A stretch of 64,000 nucleotides of DNA from Streptomyces rimosus. GTDB taxonomy: Bacteria > Actinomycetota > Actinomycetes > Streptomycetales > Streptomycetaceae. The DNA lies in NCBI RefSeq assembly GCF_008704655.1, contig NZ_CP023688.1, positions 7,570,501 through 7,634,500 on the forward strand. Reading direction: 5' to 3'. The notes under the pieces were generated by a model. The model was given only the letters and a program-made list of their open reading frames with translations. It was not told the origin of the DNA and made no database searches. Shown here piece by piece: positions 16,988 through 24,739 of this stretch. The position numbers and the translations under genes were made by a program. Position 1 is the first letter of the stretch. Every line of letters begins with the position of its first letter.

Positions 16988-17360
16988 CGCGAACACCGAG
17001 CGTGCCCGGCGAAAAGGGAAGAAACTGTGAGCAGCGGGCCGCTCATTTTCCGTGACGAATGTACTGGCCGAATTCGCCCTCGGGAACTCCCCAATCCTGG
17101 AGTGACGTTTCTCACGCGTCAGCCCGTCGACAGTTCGGCCCGCGCTCGTTCCATGGGTGCTTTCTCCCGGTTTTCTTGGGGGCATGTGTCCGGATTGGTG
17201 GAGGCGCGTACGAATCGTTCCGGCGTCCGGATATCGGTCACCCGGCGGCCGTTATCCGGGCGTGATATCCGTTCAACTTGGTTGTGTCCCGGACGCGCTG
17301 GCCGTTCCTACTAATGTCATCGCGAGCAACACCTCTGCGCTGATAAGGAACCTGCCGACG
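16988..17360. other. Non-coding gap between the HAD gene and the peptide-binding lipoprotein
   Basis: 373 bp, noticeably less GC-rich than the surrounding genes, as promoter DNA often is. A TACTAAT sequence at 17309-17315 is a possible -10 box for the lipoprotein gene. Small open frames here have no recognisable product or ribosome site, and I see no repeat. Confidence 0.5.
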
Positions 17361-18971
17361 ATGAATCGCAAGACCTTGGTGCTGCCGGCCCTGGCCGGTC
17401 TGCTCGTCCCCACGCTCGCCGCGTGCGGCAGCTCGGACGGCTCCGGCGAGGGCGGCAAGCCGATCAAGGTCGGCACCACCGCCCAGCTGGAGGCAACCAA
17501 GGACGCGCCCGCCCCGCTCGACCCCGCCCAGGCGTACGACGTCGACGCGTGGAACGTGCTGCGCGGAACCCTGCAGACGCTGATGCGCCTGCCGCGTACC
17601 GGCACCGCGCCGGTGCCCGAGGCCGCCGAGTCGTGCGGATTCCGGGACACCCAGAGCGAGCAGTACCGCTGCAAACTCCGCGACGGTCTGAAGTTCACCA
17701 ATGGACACGCGCTCACGTCCAAGGACGTGAAGTTCTCCATCGACCGGATGCTGGCCATCAAGTACGACCGCGGCCCCGTCTCCCTGGTGGACAACATCGA
17801 CAAGGTGGAGACCCCCAGCGAATCCGAGGTGGTCTTCCACCTGAAGAAGCCGGACGCCACGTTCCCGCAGAAGCTCGCCACCCCGGCGGCCGCCATCGTC
17901 GACAGCGAGGTCTACCCGAAGAACGGCCTCTACAAGGGCTTCGAGGTGGCCGGCTCCGGCCCGTACACCGTCAAGGTCGAACACAGCGGAGAGCGCGTCA
18001 GCAAGGCCGTCTTCACCAAGAATCCCGAGTACAAGGGCGGAATCGAGGTGAAGAACTCCACCGTCGAGATGAAGTTCTTCGACGACTCCGAAGGCATGGA
18101 GAAGGCGCTGCGCAAGGGCGACATCGACCTGATGAACCGCAGCCTGGCGCCCGATCAGATCAAGGGCCTGGAGAACGCCCGCGACGAGCACGTCCGGTTG
18201 CAGGCCGTACCGGGCTCCGAGATCCGCTACCTCGCCTTCAACACCGACAACCCGTCGGTCTCCGACAAGGCCGTCCGGCAGGCCATGGCCCAGCTGATCA
18301 ACCGCTCGGCGCTGGTACGCGACGTGTACTCCTACACCGGTGACCCGCTGTACTCCATGGTCCCCAAGGGCCTCACCGGTCACATCAACTCGTTCTTCAC
18401 CAAGTACGGCAGCCCGAGCGTCCCCGCCGCCCGCAAGATCCTCCAGCAGGCACACATCAACACCCCGGTGAAGCTCACCCTCACGTACACCACGAACCAC
18501 TACGGCTCCAGCACCGCCAAGGAGTTCAAGACCCTGCAGAGCCAGCTCAACCAGGGCGGCCTGTTCGACGTGAGCCTCAAGGGCGTCGACAGCTGGCAGC
18601 AGTTCCGCAAGGAACAGACCGAGGGCAAGTACGCCGCCTACGGCATGGGCTGGTTCGCCGACCTCCCGGACGCGGACAACTACATCGCGCCGTTCTTCGG
18701 CAAGGGGAACTTCCTCAACTCCCCGTACCGCAACAACAAGATCGAGTCCCAGCTGATCCCCGGCACCCGGCAGCAGACCGACCGCAACTCCGCCGCGGAA
18801 CAGTTCAAGCAGGCCCAGGACATCATCGCGGACGAGGTGCCGATCCTGCCGCTGTGGCAGGGCAAGCAGTACGTCGCCGCCCGCGACGACATCACCGGCG
18901 CCGAGTGGGCGCTGAACTCGTCCTCGGCCCTGCAGATCTGGGAACTCGCCCGCGGAGTGAGCAGCAACTGA
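17361..18971 (+). CDS. Peptide/nickel-type ABC substrate-binding lipoprotein (SBP family 5), copy 1
   Basis: This 536-aa extracellular binding protein has a signal peptide with lipobox LAAC, so Cys22 would be lipidated. Family 5 features follow: FTNGHALTSKDVKFSIDRM, an RQAMAQLINRSALVRDVY helix, and the closing PILPLWQGKQYVAARDDI. The ATG at 17361 begins the signal peptide, with AAGGAA about 11 nt upstream. Neither this gene nor the paralogue 158 bp downstream is next to permease or ATPase genes, so it must borrow a translocator or act as a sensor. It shares many blocks with copy 2 (SCGF, NGHALTS, DVKFS, DATFP), showing an old tandem duplication. Confidence 0.92.
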   Translation: MNRKTLVLPALAGLLVPTLAACGSSDGSGEGGKPIKVGTTAQLEATKDAPAPLDPAQAYDVDAWNVLRGTLQTLMRLPRTGTAPVPEAAESCGFRDTQSEQYRCKLRDGLKFTNGHALTSKDVKFSIDRMLAIKYDRGPVSLVDNIDKVETPSESEVVFHLKKPDATFPQKLATPAAAIVDSEVYPKNGLYKGFEVAGSGPYTVKVEHSGERVSKAVFTKNPEYKGGIEVKNSTVEMKFFDDSEGMEKALRKGDIDLMNRSLAPDQIKGLENARDEHVRLQAVPGSEIRYLAFNTDNPSVSDKAVRQAMAQLINRSALVRDVYSYTGDPLYSMVPKGLTGHINSFFTKYGSPSVPAARKILQQAHINTPVKLTLTYTTNHYGSSTAKEFKTLQSQLNQGGLFDVSLKGVDSWQQFRKEQTEGKYAAYGMGWFADLPDADNYIAPFFGKGNFLNSPYRNNKIESQLIPGTRQQTDRNSAAEQFKQAQDIIADEVPILPLWQGKQYVAARDDITGAEWALNSSSALQIWELARGVSSN

Positions 18972-19129
18972 CGACGACCTCCGGCCGGCGCCCCGCGCGC
19001 CGGCCGGCTGCCGCACCCGACGGCGCGCACCACCACAACCGATGACGGCACCCGCCGGCACCCCGACTCCGGCACCCGCCGGCGCGGATCACAACGCTTC
19101 ACCGCCATACGACTGTGAGGAACACGCAC

Positions 19130-20722
19130 GTGAGGAAACGCGACCAGTGGCTGGCCGCACCGCTGGGGGCAGGGCTCGTCGCCGCCCTGCTCAGCGGCTG
19201 CGGAACGGGTGACGGCAAGAGCGCCGGGACCGGCAACCCGGTGGTGATGGGCATGACCGACAAGATCGTGTCCATCGACCCCGCAGGCGGCTACGACCCG
19301 GTCTCGTGGGTGCTGTTCACCAACGTCTTCCAGTCGTTGCTCAGCTTCCCCAAGGGCAGCACGACACCGGAACCCGAGGCCGCCGAGTCCTGCGGCTTCG
19401 CCGAGGGCGGCAGCACCGTCTACAAGTGCACCCTCAAGGACGGCCTGAAGTTCAGCAACGGCCACGCGCTGACCTCCGAGGACGTCAAGTTCTCCTTCGA
19501 CCGGATCAAGCGCATCAACGACAAGCGCGGTCCGGCCGTGATGTTCGCCGGGCTCGACAAGGTCGAGGCCCCCGACGCCAAGACCGTCGTCTTCCGCCTC
19601 AAGTCCGCCGACGCGACCTTCCCCATGAAGATCGCCTCCGGTGCCGGCTCCATCGTCGACCACAGCGAGTACGCGGCCGACAAGCTGCGCACCGACAACA
19701 AGGCCGTCGGCTCCGGCGCCTACACCCTGGAGGAATACGACCCCGAGGACGAGGCGGTCTTCGGCGTCAACGGCTCCTACGAGGGCCCCGCCAAGGTCAA
19801 GAACACCGGCATGACCATGAAGTTCTTCAAGAGCCCCGACAAGCTCAAGAAGGCGGTCCAGGACGGCTCCATCGACCTCGCCTACCGCGGTCTGGACATG
19901 AAGGACATCGCCTCGCTGGAGCAGGCGACCGCCACCCAGAAGCACGGCATCCAGGTCGTCCAGGGCAACAGCGCCGAGGTCATGCACCTCGTCTTCAACA
20001 TGCACGACCCGGTCGCCGGCAAGCTCGGCGTCCGCAAGGCCATCGCCCACCTCCTGGACCGCTCCACGCTGGTCCGGGACGTCTACAAGCGCACCGCCGA
20101 GCCGCTGTACTCGATCGTCCCCGCGGGCATCACCGGCCACAACACGGCCTTCTTCGCCAGCTACGGCGACCGGCCGCAGCCCGACAAGGCCGCCGCCGCC
20201 CTGCGCGAGGCCGGCTACGGCAACGGCAAGAAGGTGCCGCTCACCCTCTGGGCCACCCCCGTCCGCTACGGCCCCGGCACCGTCCCGGCCTTCCAGGAGA
20301 TCGCCCAGCAGCTCAACGCCAGCGGCCTCTTCGACGCCCAGGTCAAGAGCGTGCCCATCGACGAGTTCGAGAAGGGCGTCGAGGCCGGGAAGTACGGCGC
20401 GTACGTCAAGGGCTGGGTCCCCGACTACCCGGACCCCGACAACTTCACCCAGCCGTTCTTCGGCAAGGGCAACGTCCTCAACAACAACTACGACGCCAAG
20501 CGCATCACCTCGAAGCTGCTGCCCGGCACCGCGGGCCAGCCGGACCGGCAGGCCACCAAGCCCGCCTTCCGCGAGATGCAGGACATCGTCGCCGAGGACC
20601 TGCCCGTCATACCGATCTGGCAGGGCAAGCAGTACGCCGTCGCCGGCGAGAACATCGCCGGCCTCCAGTGGACGCTGGACGCCTCGACGGTGTTCCGGTT
20701 CTGGGAGATCAGCAAGGGGTGA
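19130..20722 (+). CDS. Peptide-type ABC substrate-binding lipoprotein (SBP family 5), copy 2
   Basis: This 530-aa paralogue of the upstream lipoprotein has lipobox LLSGC with Cys24. The GTG at 19130 is preferred because GAGGAA lies 8 nt before it; a GTG five codons earlier has no ribosome site. The domain pattern matches copy 1, including KFSNGHALTSEDVKFSFDRI, VRKAIAHLLDRSTLVRDVY and PVIPIWQGKQYAVAGENI. It probably binds a different oligopeptide or cation complex at the outer membrane face. No transport genes are adjacent. Transcription ends at an exceptionally stable hairpin. Confidence 0.92.
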   Translation: MRKRDQWLAAPLGAGLVAALLSGCGTGDGKSAGTGNPVVMGMTDKIVSIDPAGGYDPVSWVLFTNVFQSLLSFPKGSTTPEPEAAESCGFAEGGSTVYKCTLKDGLKFSNGHALTSEDVKFSFDRIKRINDKRGPAVMFAGLDKVEAPDAKTVVFRLKSADATFPMKIASGAGSIVDHSEYAADKLRTDNKAVGSGAYTLEEYDPEDEAVFGVNGSYEGPAKVKNTGMTMKFFKSPDKLKKAVQDGSIDLAYRGLDMKDIASLEQATATQKHGIQVVQGNSAEVMHLVFNMHDPVAGKLGVRKAIAHLLDRSTLVRDVYKRTAEPLYSIVPAGITGHNTAFFASYGDRPQPDKAAAALREAGYGNGKKVPLTLWATPVRYGPGTVPAFQEIAQQLNASGLFDAQVKSVPIDEFEKGVEAGKYGAYVKGWVPDYPDPDNFTQPFFGKGNVLNNNYDAKRITSKLLPGTAGQPDRQATKPAFREMQDIVAEDLPVIPIWQGKQYAVAGENIAGLQWTLDASTVFRFWEISKG

Positions 20723-20739
20723 CGCCCCCGGACGCACCG

Positions 20740-20786
20740 ACGGCCCGGCCCGCCGCCGCTCTTCGGAGCGGGGCGGGCCGGGCCGT
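20740..20786. terminator. Strong terminator with UUCG loop
   Basis: A long GC stem from ACGGCCCGG to its complement CCGGGCCGT is capped by CGCTC-TTCG-GAGCG. It sits between the convergent lipoprotein and response-regulator genes and probably serves both. Confidence 0.85.
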
Positions 20787-20839
20787 TGTGTGAGGTGGGG
20801 CGGGCCGCCGGCGCGGGGGCGCTCGTACGGCCGTACGGC

Positions 20840-21511
20840 TCACTGGGCGCCGGGGCGCACCAGGCCGCTCTCGTACGCGTACACCGCGGCCTGGACCCGG
20901 TCGCGCAGCCCCAGCTTCGTCAGCACATGCCCGACATGCGTCTTGACCGTCGTCTCGCTCACGAACAGGTCCGCGGCGATCTCCGCGTTCGACAGCCCGC
21001 GCGCCACCAGCTTCAGCACCTCCACCTCACGCTCGGTGAGGGTGTGCAGCGTGTCCGGCACCGGCTCCTCGCCGGACGGCAGATGGCCCGCGTACTTGTC
21101 CAGCAGCCGGCGCGTGATGCTCGGCGCCAGCATCGCCTCGCCCGCCGCGACCACCCGGATCGCCTGCACCAGCTCCTGGGCCGGCGCGTCCTTCAGCAGA
21201 AAGCCGCTGGCCCCCGCGCGGAGCGCCTCGACCACGTACTCGTCCAGGTCGAACGTCGTCAGCACCAGCACCTTCGCCGGACCGTCCTTCGCCGGGCCGG
21301 TGATCTGCCGGGTCGCCTCGACCCCGTCCATCCGCGGCATCCGGATGTCCATCAGCACCACGTCGGGCTGCAGCGCCCGCACCTGCTCCAGCGCCTGCAG
21401 ACCGTCCCCGGCCTCGCCGACGACCGCGAGATCCTGCTCGGCCTCCAGAATCATCCGGAAGCCGGTACGCAGCAGCGGCTGGTCGTCGACCAGCAGGACG
21501 CGGATTGCCAC
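20840..21511 (-). CDS. NarL/LuxR-type response regulator without adjacent kinase
   Basis: This 223-aa protein has a receiver domain with acidic pair Asp9-Asp10, phosphoacceptor Asp55 (VVLMDIRMPRMDG), Thr and Lys switch residues (LTTFD, LKDAP). A C-terminal LuxR helix-turn-helix follows (LTEREVEVLKLVARGLSNAEIAADLFVSETTVKTHVGHVLTKLGL). The GTG at 21511 has AAGGAG about 6 nt upstream. It follows the RecB-family nuclease by 13 bp on the same strand and may be co-transcribed with it, which would put it under the DNA-damage-type promoter. No histidine kinase is present nearby, so the partner is unknown. Confidence 0.92.
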   Translation of the reverse strand: MAIRVLLVDDQPLLRTGFRMILEAEQDLAVVGEAGDGLQALEQVRALQPDVVLMDIRMPRMDGVEATRQITGPAKDGPAKVLVLTTFDLDEYVVEALRAGASGFLLKDAPAQELVQAIRVVAAGEAMLAPSITRRLLDKYAGHLPSGEEPVPDTLHTLTEREVEVLKLVARGLSNAEIAADLFVSETTVKTHVGHVLTKLGLRDRVQAAVYAYESGLVRPGAQ

Positions 21512-21524
21512 AGGAACTCCTTCG

Positions 21525-22670
21525 TTAGACCAGGTCCATTCTGCCCTGCCCCTCTCCGGGCGCCGCCACAGGGAGCGACCGCGCCTGGCCGGGCACCGGC
21601 AGCGGATACGGCGGGGGAGTACCGCCGAATTCCGGGCACACCGCCTGGTGGTCGCACCAGCCGCACAGCTTCGTACGGCGCGGGCGCCAGTCGCCGGTCT
21701 CGGCCGCCCGCTGGATGGCGTCCCACAGCGCCAGCAGCTTGCGCTCCACACCGCGCAGATCCGCCTCGGTCGGGTCGTACGTCAGCACGTCGCCGCTGCC
21801 CAGGTACACCAGCTGGAGCCGGCGCGGCACGATGCCACGCAGCCGCCACATCACCAGCGCGTAGAACTTCATCTGGAACAGCGGGCCGTCGGCGTACTCC
21901 GGGCGGGGCGCCTTGCCGGTCTTGTAGTCGACGAGCCGCACCTCACCGGTGGGCGCCACGTCCACCCGGTCGATGAAACCGCGCAGCTGGAGGCCCGAGT
22001 CGAGCACCGTCTCCACATACAGCTCGCGGTCGGCGGGCTCCAGACGGGTCGGGTCCTCCAGCGTGAACCACCGCTCCACCAGCGCCTCGGCGTCCGCCAG
22101 CCAGGCCGCCAGCCGCTCGCCCGCCGGATCGTCCACGAACAGCTCGGCCAGCTCCGGCCGCTTCGCCAGCAGCTTCTCCCACTCGCCCGGCACCATCGCC
22201 CGCGCGCCGACCGCCGTACGCTGCGCCGCCGGGGCGTCGAAGAGGCGCTCCAGCACCGCGTGCACCACCGTGCCGCGCGTCGCCGCCGCACTCGGCTTCT
22301 CCGGCAGCTTGTCGATCACCCGGAAGCGGTACAGCAGCGGACACTGCATGAAGTCGCTCGCCCGCGACGGGGAGAGGGAGAGGGGGCGGGTGGCGGGGGA
22401 GGGGGGTGGTGGGGGTGCTGGGGTTTCCTTGGCTGCCGGGGCTGCCGGGGCTGCCGGGGCTGCCGGGGCTGCCGGGGCTGCCGGTGCGGCCGGTGCGTCC
22501 GGTGTGGCCGTCCCGGTCTCGTGGACCACCTCGGCCGTTCCCGCCTCGCGGGTCCCCTCGGCCTCAGCGGCCGTCGCGGCTCCGCCGGCCGCTCCGGCCC
22601 CGCCGGTGCCGTCCTGCCCGCCGTCCCCGCCCGCGGCGTCCGGCACGGCCTTCTCGGTGCTCGTTCCCAT
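21525..22670 (-). CDS. RecB-family PD-(D/E)XK exonuclease with Fe-S type cysteines
   Basis: This 381-aa protein has two parts. Residues about 1-95 are low-complexity Gly/Ala/Pro-rich sequence with an Ala-Ala-Pro repeat. Residues about 96-381 form a RecB/Cas4-like nuclease: SPSRASDFMQCPLLYRFRVIDKLPE, the early His of HAVLERLF, Asp in RLVDYKTGKAPR (PD-(D/E)XK core with Lys), and a C-terminal LCGWCDHQAVCPEFGG. With the Cys in MQCP these could hold an iron-sulphur cluster, as in AddB. It probably processes DNA ends. The start at 22670 lies 8 nt after a TAGGGT -10 box, so the mRNA is nearly leaderless. Confidence 0.88.
   Translation of the reverse strand: MGTSTEKAVPDAAGGDGGQDGTGGAGAAGGAATAAEAEGTREAGTAEVVHETGTATPDAPAAPAAPAAPAAPAAPAAPAAKETPAPPPPPSPATRPLSLSPSRASDFMQCPLLYRFRVIDKLPEKPSAAATRGTVVHAVLERLFDAPAAQRTAVGARAMVPGEWEKLLAKRPELAELFVDDPAGERLAAWLADAEALVERWFTLEDPTRLEPADRELYVETVLDSGLQLRGFIDRVDVAPTGEVRLVDYKTGKAPRPEYADGPLFQMKFYALVMWRLRGIVPRRLQLVYLGSGDVLTYDPTEADLRGVERKLLALWDAIQRAAETGDWRPRRTKLCGWCDHQAVCPEFGGTPPPYPLPVPGQARSLPVAAPGEGQGRMDLV
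22431..22484. repeat. Six perfect 9-bp tandem repeats inside the nuclease gene
   Basis: GGCTGCCGG is repeated six times without change, then degenerates. On the minus strand it encodes Pro-Ala-Ala units in the N-terminal tail of the RecB-family nuclease. Being a multiple of three, copy-number change would alter tail length without breaking the frame. Confidence 0.9.
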
Positions 22671-22678
22671 GACATACG

Positions 22679-22701
22679 ACCCTACGGCCCGCCACTGACA
22701 G
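22679..22701 (-). promoter_or_regulatory. RecA-NDp / PafBC-type DNA-damage promoter of the nuclease gene
   Basis: On the minus strand CTGTCAGTG (22693-22701) is followed by exactly 8 nt and TAGGGT (22679-22684). The actinobacterial RecA-independent damage promoter is TTGTCRGTG, 8 nt, TAnnnT; only the first base differs. The start codon lies 8 nt beyond the -10 box. PafB and PafC, the known activators in mycobacteria, are encoded in this window. Confidence 0.7.
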
Positions 22702-22862
22702 CTCCCGCAACCGAGGGATCACAATGGGAGACCGAGACGGGGCGTCGCGGAGCGTTCCGCATACCATCGACGCCAGACCCCTTCGCCCTGCATGATCGAC
22801 AGGCCGTACCGGACCGGAACCGGACGGACAGGAGCGAAGGCCGCAATCGACGAGGGGACACC

Positions 22863-24173
22863 GTGGACGAGAGTGGGAAGCCGCAGGACCCCGAGGAGTC
22901 CGCGCACCCCCAACCGCCCAACCCGCCCGGACCGTCCGACCCGGCCCGCGGTGCCGGCCGTACGCGGCCGTCCGGAAGCCGCCCCTCCCCGCAGCCGGCG
23001 CCCAAGGACCAGCCGGGGCGACGCACCGGCGGCGGCATCCTCATGGGCCGGCCCTTCGGCGTACCGGTCTACGTGGCGCCCAGCTGGTTCATCGTCGCCG
23101 CGCTGATCACCTGGGTCTTCGGCGGCCAGCTCGAACGGGTCCTGCCCGAGCTGGGCGCGGGCCGCTACCTGGTCTCGCTCTTCTTCGCCGTCGCCTTCTA
23201 CGCGTCGGTACTCGTGCACGAGCTCGCCCACACCGTCGCCGCGCTGCGCTTCAAGCTCCCCGTACGCCGCATCCAGCTCCAGTTCTTCGGCGGCGTCTCG
23301 GAGATCGAGAAGGAGTCCGAGACCCCCGGCCGCGAATTCGTCCTGGCCTTCGTGGGGCCGCTGCTCTCGCTCGTCCTGGCGGGGCTCTTCTACGGCGGCA
23401 TGGAGCTGGTCGAGCCCGGTACCGTACCGGGCGTCCTGCTCGCCGGTCTGATGATCTCCAACCTGATCGTCGCCGTCTTCAACCTGCTCCCCGGCCTCCC
23501 GCTGGACGGCGGGCGGATGCTCCGCGCCGTCGTGTGGAAGATCACCGGCAAGCCGATGACCGGCACCGTCGCCGCCGCCTGGGTCGGCCGCGCGCTCGCC
23601 ATCTCGGTCCTGATCGGGCTGCCGCTGCTCACCCACACCGGTGCCCTGGGCAACGCCCCCACGGACCTGGGCGGCGCCGACTCGATCACCGACGCGCTGC
23701 TCGCCGCGATCCTCGCCGCGATCATCTGGACCGGCGCGGGCAACAGCCTGCGCATGGCCCGGCTGCGCGAACGCCTCCCGGACCTCCAGGCCCGTACGCT
23801 CACCCGGCGCGCCGTCCCCGTGGAGGCCGACACCCCGCTGTCCGAGGCACTGCGCCGCGCCAACGACGCGGGGGCGCGCGCCCTGGTCGTCGTGGACCGC
23901 GCGGGCCGGCCCACCGCCGTCGTCCGCGAGACCGCCATCGTCGGCGTCCCCGAGCACCGCCGCCCCTGGGTCCCCGTCAGCGGCCTGGCGCAGGACCTCA
24001 AGGACGGCATGCGGGTCTCCGCCGAACTGGCGGGCGAAGACCTCCTGGACTACCTGCGCGCCACCCCGGCCACCGAGTACCTGGTGGTCGAGGAGACCGG
24101 CGAGATCTACGGCGTCCTGTCCACCGCGGACGTGGAACGCGCGTTCGTGGCGGCCATGGCGCGTCCGTCCTGA
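22863..24173 (+). CDS. Site-2 protease family membrane metalloprotease with CBS domains
   Basis: This 436-aa M50 protease has a Pro-rich cytosolic N-tail (about 1-55). Membrane segments follow, with HELAH at 119-123 (zinc and catalytic Glu) and PGLPLDGGRML with Asp215 as third zinc ligand. A C-terminal CBS pair (about 320-430; VEADTPLSEALRRANDAGARALVVVD, EIYGVLSTADVERAF) probably senses an adenine nucleotide. The family cleaves membrane-embedded anti-sigma factors or signal peptides. The GTG at 22863 has GAGGGGA upstream. It is divergent from the RecB-family nuclease and in the same direction as trmI, but 566 bp of repeat-rich DNA separates them. Confidence 0.92.
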   Translation: MDESGKPQDPEESAHPQPPNPPGPSDPARGAGRTRPSGSRPSPQPAPKDQPGRRTGGGILMGRPFGVPVYVAPSWFIVAALITWVFGGQLERVLPELGAGRYLVSLFFAVAFYASVLVHELAHTVAALRFKLPVRRIQLQFFGGVSEIEKESETPGREFVLAFVGPLLSLVLAGLFYGGMELVEPGTVPGVLLAGLMISNLIVAVFNLLPGLPLDGGRMLRAVVWKITGKPMTGTVAAAWVGRALAISVLIGLPLLTHTGALGNAPTDLGGADSITDALLAAILAAIIWTGAGNSLRMARLRERLPDLQARTLTRRAVPVEADTPLSEALRRANDAGARALVVVDRAGRPTAVVRETAIVGVPEHRRPWVPVSGLAQDLKDGMRVSAELAGEDLLDYLRATPATEYLVVEETGEIYGVLSTADVERAFVAAMARPS

Positions 24174-24217
24174 GGACGCGGGTATCGGCCCCCGCGGGCT
24201 TCGGGCGCGCCACGCCT

Positions 24218-24262
24218 GGGTAAGCCCCCGCCGGGGGGACGATCACCTGCGGACCTGTAGGG
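24218..24262 (+). repeat. Interspersed hairpin repeat, copy A
   Basis: Begins GGGTAAGCCCCCGCCGGGGGG, then GATCAC, and ends CCTGTAGGG. The CCCCC-GCC-GGGGG core forms a hairpin. Downstream of GATCAC it has diverged from copies B and C. Confidence 0.75.
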
Positions 24263-24451
24263 GCGCGGGTTTCCCCGGCCACGGACACGACCCCGGCCAC
24301 GACCCCGGCCACGGCGCCTCCGCGTTCGGCCCCAGAGCGGCCCCGCCCGGCCCCGGAGCCCGGCCTCAGCCCGGCTACGCTCCCCACCCGCCCCGGCCCC
24401 ACGCGGCTTCCCCCCCGCCCCGGCCCCACGCGGTTCCCGCCCGCCACCCCT

Positions 24452-24500
24452 GGGTAAGCCCCCGCTGGGGGAGCGATCACGTTCGATTTGCCCTGTAGGG
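24452..24500 (+). repeat. Interspersed hairpin repeat, copy B
   Basis: Begins GGGTAAGCCCCCGCTGGGGG, continues CGATCACGTTCGATTTGCCC and ends TGTAGGG. It matches copy C (42844-42891, opposite strand) almost throughout. Confidence 0.8.
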
Positions 24501-24569
24501 TGCCCGCCGGCCTGGGCCCGCCCGTCGGCCCGGTCCTGAGCCGGGGCCCGGCCCGCCCGTCCCACCAGC

Positions 24570-24663
24570 ACCCGACCCGCCCGTCCAGCCTTGGCGCCGG
24601 GCCCCGGCCCACCAGCGCCCGGCCCGCCCGTCCAGCCTTGGCGCCGGGGGCCCCGGCCCACCC
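24570..24663. repeat. 47-bp tandem duplication
   Basis: The block containing CCCGCCCGTCCAGCCTTGGC occurs at about 24576 and 24623 (period 47 bp), each followed by GCCGGG and a C/G-rich CCCGGCCCACC tail. It is non-coding. Confidence 0.7.
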
Positions 24664-24727
24664 CGCCCGCCCCTCGTCCCACCCATCCCCGTCCCACCAC
24701 CTGGTCCGAACCGCTCCCCGCGCCCGG

Positions 24728-24733
24728 TAGGCT
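24728..24733 (+). promoter_or_regulatory. -10 box of a leaderless trmI transcript
   Basis: TAGGCT is followed by 6 nt and then the ATG at 24740, placing the expected transcription start on the A of the start codon. No ribosome-binding site precedes the gene. Confidence 0.65.
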
Positions 24734-24739
24734 GGTCAC

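Larger units (their letters stand above)
24174..24739. other. Repeat-rich non-coding gap before trmI
   Basis: This 566-bp stretch holds two copies of a hairpin repeat (24218-24262, 24452-24500). Around 24280-24320 is a CGACCCCGGCCA-type tandem, followed by C-rich GCCCCACGCGG repeats and a 47-bp tandem duplication near 24570-24663. The open frames crossing it are Pro/Arg/Gly low-complexity sequence and show no coding signs. The last bases form the leaderless trmI promoter. Confidence 0.6.

Noticed and set aside
17027..17314. Small open frame starting GTG before the first peptide-binding lipoprotein
   Set aside because: No convincing ribosome site, no recognisable product and a composition typical of promoter DNA.
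22431..22484. Direct repeats as a CRISPR array
   Set aside because: Units are 9 bp with no spacers and encode Pro-Ala-Ala inside a gene; the RecB/Cas4-like domain alone is not evidence of CRISPR and no cas genes are present.
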